DNA from: Hirundichthys speculiger
Taxonomy: Eukaryota; Chordata; Actinopteri; Beloniformes; Exocoetidae
Assembly (NCBI GenBank): GCA_018398805.1
Contig: JAGFBZ010002247.1
Coordinates: 1-64,000, forward strand
DNA length: 64,000 bases
Direction: 5' to 3'
Positions within the stretch are counted from its first letter, which is position 1, and the number at the start of each line of letters is the position of its first letter. The position numbers and the translations under genes are program-made. The notes under the pieces were generated by a model. That model did no database searches and had not been told where the DNA came from. It saw only the letters and a list, made by a program, of their open reading frames with translations. Shown piece by piece: positions 57,691-64,000 of the stretch.

Positions 57691-60600
57691 CTTTCTCAGA
57701 GAGGAGATGTTTCCAGTTTCAGTGATGCCTTCAAGCCTTCACCTGTTCCTCGTGGGTTCTTCTTTACCTCTCTGAGGATTCTGCCTTGTGTTTCTGGAGT
57801 CATGAGCCACTGTACTCATGTCCAGAGATTTAATGTAACTGTGGACCGATGGATGTCTAAAGACTTTGAGATTAATTTGTATCCATTTCCAGCCTCATTC
57901 ATCGTTTGTCTTCAGAGAACTCCTTTTAGTGAGGTATGGTCCACATCAGCAGATGATTCCTTTGAACTGAAAATGTCAAATATTTGAACCTCTTTAATCA
58001 ATCAAAGTACGCTAACCTCCACCTGGAACCACTAACTACAGTTTAACTGCAGCAGTAGAGATCAGAGATTTTCTGATTAATTAGAAAGATTCGCTGCCAT
58101 TTTGACATTTGTGTGCTTTATTTAAGGCTGTTCTGAAAAAAAAAACTGTGTGGTTTAAAAGATTAAATGAGAAACAAACAAACACACAAACAAATCAATA
58201 ACTCGTTCCCCTAAAGGCACAATCAACTAGCAGATTGTTTTTTATGTGAACACAGGATACGTAATGCATTTGATGTTTAGCCAAACAAAACCCTTTTGTA
58301 AAATAAAAGGTTCAGCCTACAAGTCAAGTAGACGACAGAGAATATATTCACATTACCAAACAGCCTGATTTCGCTGTTTTTTTTTTTTTTTTGTTTGTTT
58401 CTCCCAGTTGGAAAACAATGTACAACTGTTTTTAAAAAATGTAGATAGCTCCTGCCTGGACTCTCTTTATCTTAATGTAGGGTCTATAAATGATCAAGAT
58501 AAGCTATTTCACCTCATTTGAAGTGGGTCACTGAGAAGAAATGATCCAGTGAAAACAATAAGAGGCTTAATGGTCCGAAGCTGAAGATGGTTCTGAAAAG
58601 AAACTGAAGCCCATTATCTCTGGCAGAGTCGAAGATGTGACTGTTAATCACACTATCACACTACGAAATTAAGATGTTTTAAATTTATCATTACTACATT
58701 ATTGCTGTATTAATGAGTAAGAATGTCTGTACAATGTGTTTGGGAAGCATATTTTAACGTATATAAAACCATACATAGCGCTTTTAAAACCACATATCAT
58801 TAATTTGCGGATTTTTGTGAATAATAAAATTCATATCACTTAGATTAATTTTGTCCAACAATCCTCATTTTAACCAAACACGTGTTGCTAGAGCTTAAAC
58901 GAGGACTAGCAGAGCTCTGCTGGGACCCGCTGTGTGCTGCAATTAGGCCAGCCTACCCCCGTCAGACCGTAAGTCGTGGGATGATTGACTGCAGGTCCCA
59001 GCATGAATCCACTTGGAAGAGTCCTAAAATGATCCTCCATACCCAATGTGGCACAAGAAAATTTTAATCTGCTGCTAAATTGATCATTCTAACATGGGAG
59101 GCCATGGGGATTTTGCTCTGTTTTGAAACCAGCATCTAGTGGTCAGTCTGGGAACTGCATCAATGCATTAAAAAAAAAAAAAAAAAATTTCCTGGCAAGC
59201 TTCAAGCCAGAAGTGAGGATGTTGGTCTTTTATGTGCCGTCTGCTGCCTAGTTAAGCTACAGTATGTTCTCAGGCAGTTTGGGCCCAATCAAAGCCGGTG
59301 ATGGTGGTCTTAACAACACAACAGAGCACATTAAATCTAAAACAGAAATGATTATGCATTGTTCGGTCTTTATTTACAGCTAAGACCTTCAGTCAAGAAA
59401 GCACGCGCTAGCTAATGTGATGATAATGCATAATTATGCTTCATTTTGTGATTTTTCATAATTTTATCTGATGGGATACATCATAATTCACCCCATACAA
59501 ATTGAGGTTAATTTCCTGACGTTGAAGTGGAATTCTTCTCTTACTCCCAACGACAACATAAACTAATCACAAAAAGAGGAGTATTTGTGTTTGTTAGATG
59601 ATTTCTTTCTTTTAACAATGCTTTTTGGTAATAAATGTTAGATTGTTGGATTCTCTTTTAAATGGAGCCACATTTGTCAGGAGCACGTATTTGTGAGACG
59701 AGCTGGTAACGCGGGTTGATCCCATGACAGATTAAAGGGTTCAAAGGGTCCGAGGAGCAGCAGGGAAATGTAATTTGTAGAGAACAACTCTATAAAGGGC
59801 ATGAAAATAGTTTTTGACTACATCCTACACCACCAAAGCCCTCTGAGCCCTGTTCAGCACATACGTTCCTTGCTGAGTCAGACTAAAGCAGCTGCGTTTC
59901 AAAGACGCTGAGCGTAAGCGTGGCATCTTCAGCACCCAACCTGCATCTGAATGGGCTGCGACTGGGTCGTCCCTGCACCTCAGTCCTATCATTACCCCTG
60001 GGTGAGTTTCAAGACATCAGCTTGGTAACTGTTGGAGAGAATTTCCCTCCATGACAACATGTGGTCTTAAGGTGCTGAGCTCATTTCATGCATTTGGGTA
60101 AGACTAGCCTGCTCTTGGACTAAGGGGGGCAGGGGGCAACCCTAGAGCCTGTACAACGCAGGAATGTATGTCTTTGTCTCCTTTGTACCTGGCAGGAATC
60201 AGGCCAGCTCCAAGTCTCTGGCTCTGGTCTGGACCCAGACAGAGGTCACTTGCATGAGTCTGAGACCAGAGAGGACAGCAAAGACTCTGACCAAAGACTG
60301 GAAATGTCTCGGTTTGGGAGAACGAGGCTTTGCGTGTCTTCTCTTTCATAAAAAAGAACTAAATGCAATAATGTAAAGTATGGAATTATGACTGCTCTGG
60401 AGGACCATCAGTTGTTTGCTTTTCATTATATAGTTTTACTTTTGGTAGCTACTGATACTGAGGCCTTTTACTGTAAAAACAGATTTTTCATAATGTCGTT
60501 TTAAAACCTCTGCACTGATGCATGCGTTCTCCTCAAGAGCATTTCACGGAGCAGTAAATCTGCCTGCAAAGTCTGATTTCCTTCGACTGTGTTGGAGGAG

Positions 60601-61134
60601 CGATAAAGGCTCTCTCCACACTGTTCTTTTGGGGCTTTATTAGTTTGAAGACTGATTTTTGACAGTCTGCTAAGTCTGCAGCCACAAACATGTCCCATGA
60701 AGCCTTTCCCGTCCTTCTGAAAGTCTACTTTTCTAAATTGAAGCATGTGAGTAGATGGCACTTAAAACAAGTAGATGGGTGTTGGAAAGAAGATTTATCC
60801 TGCAGTTGCGACAAATACATTTGCTTTCACACTGTAACAGTGTGATATCTATTCATCTCCTTTCCTGAATAAGTATGAATCAGAGTGTAAGCTGAACGTA
60901 AAGGTCCCATTAAATCTGACTGAGCAGACAAGAATGATGAATTAATTAAATAGGGCTGTCAGTGATAACTTATTAACACTTGCAACTAATCTAGAGGTTT
61001 TAATAAATAACTATTGGTTAAAAGTCACCATGTTATCCTTTTCCATGTTTCTGACTCAGTTAGAGTCTTCTTGTGATGAATTATCATCTTAGATGTGACC
61101 GGAGGCATGAATTAGGCCCTGTTCAGTATTGAGG
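57691..61134. other. Gene-free stretch, 3.4 kb
   Basis: Mostly unremarkable AT-rich sequence with T-runs (58378-58392) and A-runs (59170-59187). 57720-57980 looks like an old dispersed repeat. 58870-59160 also looks repetitive. No gene is supported. It could be intronic, but nothing proves it. Confidence 0.45.
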
Positions 61135-62246
61135 GTGAGTAACGCTCCAAAAAGTTCCAAAAAAGAAGGTTATTTATTAACAAAAGCAAAGTCCTAACTT
61201 AACCAAATACAACAGAAGGTAATCCACAGAGAGACGGCAGGAGAACTGGGACAATGAGAAGGGTGACGGGCAGGAAACAAACAGGTATCCGAATGGGTAT
61301 CCAAACAGAGACCAAACAACTAGGGGAAACGAGTAGGAATACACCCAGACGGAGCAGCAAACAAAAGGGGAATGACAAGATTTCAGGGCCAATTCCAATT
61401 GCCCCCCAACCCTCAATATTTGGCCGTGAATCTTTGGCCCTCAAAAGTAAGTGTAAAGGGCCGTGTATACTCTCGTGGCAATGTGTCGCCGTCATCTTGT
61501 CGCAGAGATGCCGCCGTCACTTTTGAATTATACTCGTGCGGTCTCCGCTATGTTATTCCACGCCACAACGCAAGAGGGACAATCATGAACTAGCTAAACT
61601 TACTAAAATTGTCTCTTGTGTTTTTCCACTTCCTCACCATCTCTCACCATGACAGCGCACATCCTTCGCCACCACCCAGAGAGGTCGGTGCTCTCTGACA
61701 GGCTGGGTCCGCGTTTACTCGAGAGTTGAAGATACTGGCGGTGGCAGCAAATGCCAGGACTCGGGCAGTTAAATGATTATTAATTAACGTGGCGTGTTTG
61801 TCATGAAACAATCGTGTTGCCGTAGCGTGTTATTACCGGTTTGTTTACCGGCAGCTGTAAAGCACAACGGATCGCCAACATGACAACGCTGCATAACAAC
61901 GTGGATTTATTGTCGTTTCCATCACGGAGCCTATGTAGCAACTGAACCGGGTAAAGGAAGACAACTTTAGGTAAGAAAATCAAGTTTTATTCAACGCTAG
62001 ACAACTTTTAAAATTAGCAACTATAGGCTGTACTGTCTCGGTTCTATTCTGGTAACTCGGTTCAGTTCGTAGTCGGAAACTAAAGACTCGGGTCGGGTCA
62101 GTTACGGGTCCAAATATTGCGGGTCCATTCAGGTTTGGACTCCCGAACTTATGATAATAGCTCGGGTCAGGTCGGTTTTGGGTCGAATTTTCACGGCTCC
62201 ATTCGGGGTCGGGTCCATGAAAGTGGACCCGTGAAGACCTCTAAAC

Positions 62247-62461
62247 CAGAGGTCTTCAACCCTGGTCCTCGAGGCACCCTATCCAGCAAGTTTTAGAGGT
62301 TTCCCAGCTTCAACACACCTGATTTTAATTAATGGTCATTATCAGGTTGTCCTCAAAGTCTGCACAAGTCTGTTGATGACACAGCCACTTCACGGTGTGA
62401 AGAAAAAACATCTAAAACCTGCTGGATAGAGTGCCTCGAGGACCAGGGTTGAAGACCTCTG
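62247..62461. mobile_element. Fold-back hAT MITE, 215 bp
   Basis: Termini CAGAGGTCTTCAACCCTGGT and ACCAGGGTTGAAGACCTCTG with the exact 8-bp duplication CTCTAAAC (62239-62246 and 62462-62469). Confidence 0.95.
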
Positions 62462-62815
62462 CTCTAAACTACAGAAATTGCGCTTTTGTTTTTAATATTA
62501 AAACGTATTTAATCTTTATATTTTATTATTATTTCATACGTAAAATAATAATGCAATAATAAGAATATATTAATATTATAATATATACAATAATCAATAT
62601 TTACATATAATAAAATATAATAAATATAATATTTAATATTATTATTATTTATTATTATATGATTTTCATATTTCAATAATTGAAATATAAAAATCGCAAT
62701 ACTTGGTAAAATCGAAATGCAATACTTGTTTAATCAGAATCGCAATATAAATCGAATCGGGACCCAAAAATCGTAGGAGAATCGAATCGGCACAAAAGTG
62801 TATCGGCCCAGCCCT

Positions 62816-62816
62816 A

Positions 62817-62883
<67 letters not shown>
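62816..62883. repeat. (GATA)n microsatellite
   Basis: About 17 perfect units. It resumes at 63250-63271 after the MITE. Confidence 0.95.
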
Positions 62884-62885
<2 letters not shown>

Positions 62886-63249
62886 GTCATGGAAAAAATT
62901 ATTAGAGCACCATTTTTTCTTCACTTTCTTGTTCATTTTAATACCTGGTACCACTAAACGTCATAATGTGACTAAAACAGACAGAAAAGAAAACACTACA
63001 TGCATAAAAGCAGTGTTTTTGGCAGTACAACACCATAGCTATTGATGTAAAAACTTAAGTGATTTAGGTTATAATCAAGAAAACCATGGAAAATGGTAAG
63101 ATATCAGCTCTTAAATAAAACTCTTATGAGCAATCTTTGTGGTTATCGTTATGTTTGTCCAAACAAATGTACCTTTAGTTGTACCAGGCATTAAAATAAA
63201 CAAGAAACTGAAGAAAACAAGGGTGGTCTAATAATTTTTTCCATGACTG
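62884..63249. mobile_element. Tc1/mariner-like MITE in (GATA)n
   Basis: Termini GAGTCATGGAAAAAATTATT and AATAATTTTTTCCATGACTG form inverted repeats of roughly 70 bp and are flanked by TA (62882-62883 and 63250-63251). The target was a TA within the GATA tract. Confidence 0.88.
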
Positions 63250-63730
63250 TAGATAGATAGATAGATAGATAACAAAGAGAATAAGAAAAATACTTACATT
63301 CGTAGCTAGTTTTTTTCAGCGCCATCCTTTTCGAAGATGTCTTGGCAAAAATATGCAATGCCTTCTGGGTAGCCCTTACTTTCAAGGGGGGTGCTGGAGA
63401 ATCTCTGGTATGCTATGATACAGCCCTCAAACTTGTCCCTCAACTTGATGTTCTTAGAATCGGGACAGCACTTGCCCTTCACGGGAGTGCATATTTCTGA
63501 GATTGAGGGTTGAGATTGAGGGTTAAGGGAGGAATTGGAATTCAACCTACTTACATGCACAGAGGGACAAACGAGAGGCAGGTGTAAACAATCAGGATGA
63601 CAAGAGGAAGGAGGAAAAGCAACGAAGACAAGACAGACCTTCAAAGTAAAACAGGAAACAGGGTAGACTAGAGACGGGTTGACGCCAACTTTACACAAAA
63701 CAAAGAACATAGCCAACCTAGACCATGACG

Positions 63731-64000
63731 CAGAGAGTTCGATTCACACGAGCAACAGCTCCAGAGGTCATTTCAGCAATGAACGTTTACAACAAGGCAG
63801 CGAGGATCAAGGATGTTCTCCATCCTGGAGGACCTGCCAGTACTCCTTCCTTTCTTTCAAGATATCTCAAAAGAAATGTGTTTGTGGCTGTGGGGGAAAT
63901 CTGGCCAACCAGACGGCCACCCGGCTGGTTCAGTTGGATGGAGTTTGTTCTACAGTGCGAGCAACGGAGCGAACATATTTCTATTTTCATGATAGTTAAT
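63731..64000. other. Right-edge sequence, unassigned
   Basis: No feature is supported within the window. Confidence 0.4.

Larger units (their letters stand above)
61386..63547. mobile_element. Element X2, larger relative of X, itself hit by MITEs
   Basis: The left end GGCCAATTCCAATTGCCCCC and CCAACCCTCAATATTTGGCC, and the right end GAGGAATTGGAATTCAACC, match element X. The right 240 bp (CATCCTTTTCGAAGATGTCT, CGGGACAGCACTTGCCCTT) align with X at 49325-49550. The middle contains several later or unrelated inserts: a hAT-like fragment ending CGGCCCAGCCCTA at 62815, a fold-back hAT MITE and a Tc1-like MITE. Confidence 0.72.
61135..63730 (-). mobile_element. Solo LTR related to 46558-46989, split by element X2
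   Basis: The piece 63548-63730 aligns with the 5' half of the first LTR (shared GAGGCAGGTG, CAAGACAGACCTT and AAAGTAAAACAGGAA). The piece 61135-61385 has the downstream half with a poly(A) signal (complement TTAATAAATAACC). The break lies near the TATA-like region. No internal sequence is attached on either side. Confidence 0.62.

Overview
This window looks like intergenic, transposon-packed DNA from a ray-finned (teleost) fish. The evidence is the mix of families: L1-group, L2, Rex1-like and RTE-like LINEs, a tRNA-derived SINE with a fish-type tail, Tc1/mariner, hAT and piggyBac DNA transposons, TG...CA LTRs, and abundant (TA)n, (GATA)n and (CATC)n microsatellites. I recognise no complete host gene. 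Almost every long reading frame is a transposon protein, usually broken. One short possible host exon (about 53.7 kb) is reported at low confidence. Family names come from recognised protein motifs and terminal sequences, not from a database search.

Layout. 0-1.2 kb: minus-strand BEL/Pao-like gag remnant. 1.8-17.76 kb: a plus-strand L1-group element broken by five later insertions. In order these are a 5'-truncated L2, a nearly full-length L1 of opposite orientation with a 15-bp target duplication, a Tc1 element with IR/DR ends, a hAT element with an 8-bp duplication, and a small Tc1-like element. 18.07-19.25 kb: an apparently perfect 592-bp tandem duplication. 20.7-21.8 kb: a solo LTR and a LINE 3' end. 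23-24.4 kb: a degraded Tc1. 27.3-33.8 kb: a 6.5-kb array built from the 5' end of a hAT transposon (terminal sequence, 70-100-bp minisatellite, first 43 codons of the transposase), repeated as a higher-order unit. 34.8-38.2 kb: a triple nest, hAT within piggyBac within an older hAT-like element. 38.6-46 kb: L1 remnant, MITEs, a THAP exon, a second inverted piggyBac, a different piggyBac DDE fragment, and a LINE split by a SINE. 46.5-53 kb: LTR with a 42-bp coding minisatellite, a MITE inside an RTE-like LINE tail, a MITE inside a pogo-like MITE, and 0.8 kb of (CATC)n joined to a LINE 3' end. 55-57.7 kb: Rex1-like element with an L2 piece inside. 61.1-63.7 kb: LTR split by a multiply hit MITE.

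Function. No pathway or operon is encoded. The protein content is retrotransposition machinery (ORF1p, endonuclease/reverse transcriptase) and DDE or RNase-H-fold transposases. The elements best placed for residual activity are the 4.1-9.7 kb L1, whose ORF2 is broken by two homopolymer indels, and the 12.9-14.6 kb Tc1, whose transposase has one frame break and whose ends are nearly identical. I found nothing that I would call a new biological system. The most unusual structures are the hAT-end satellite array and the fully resolvable nested insertions.
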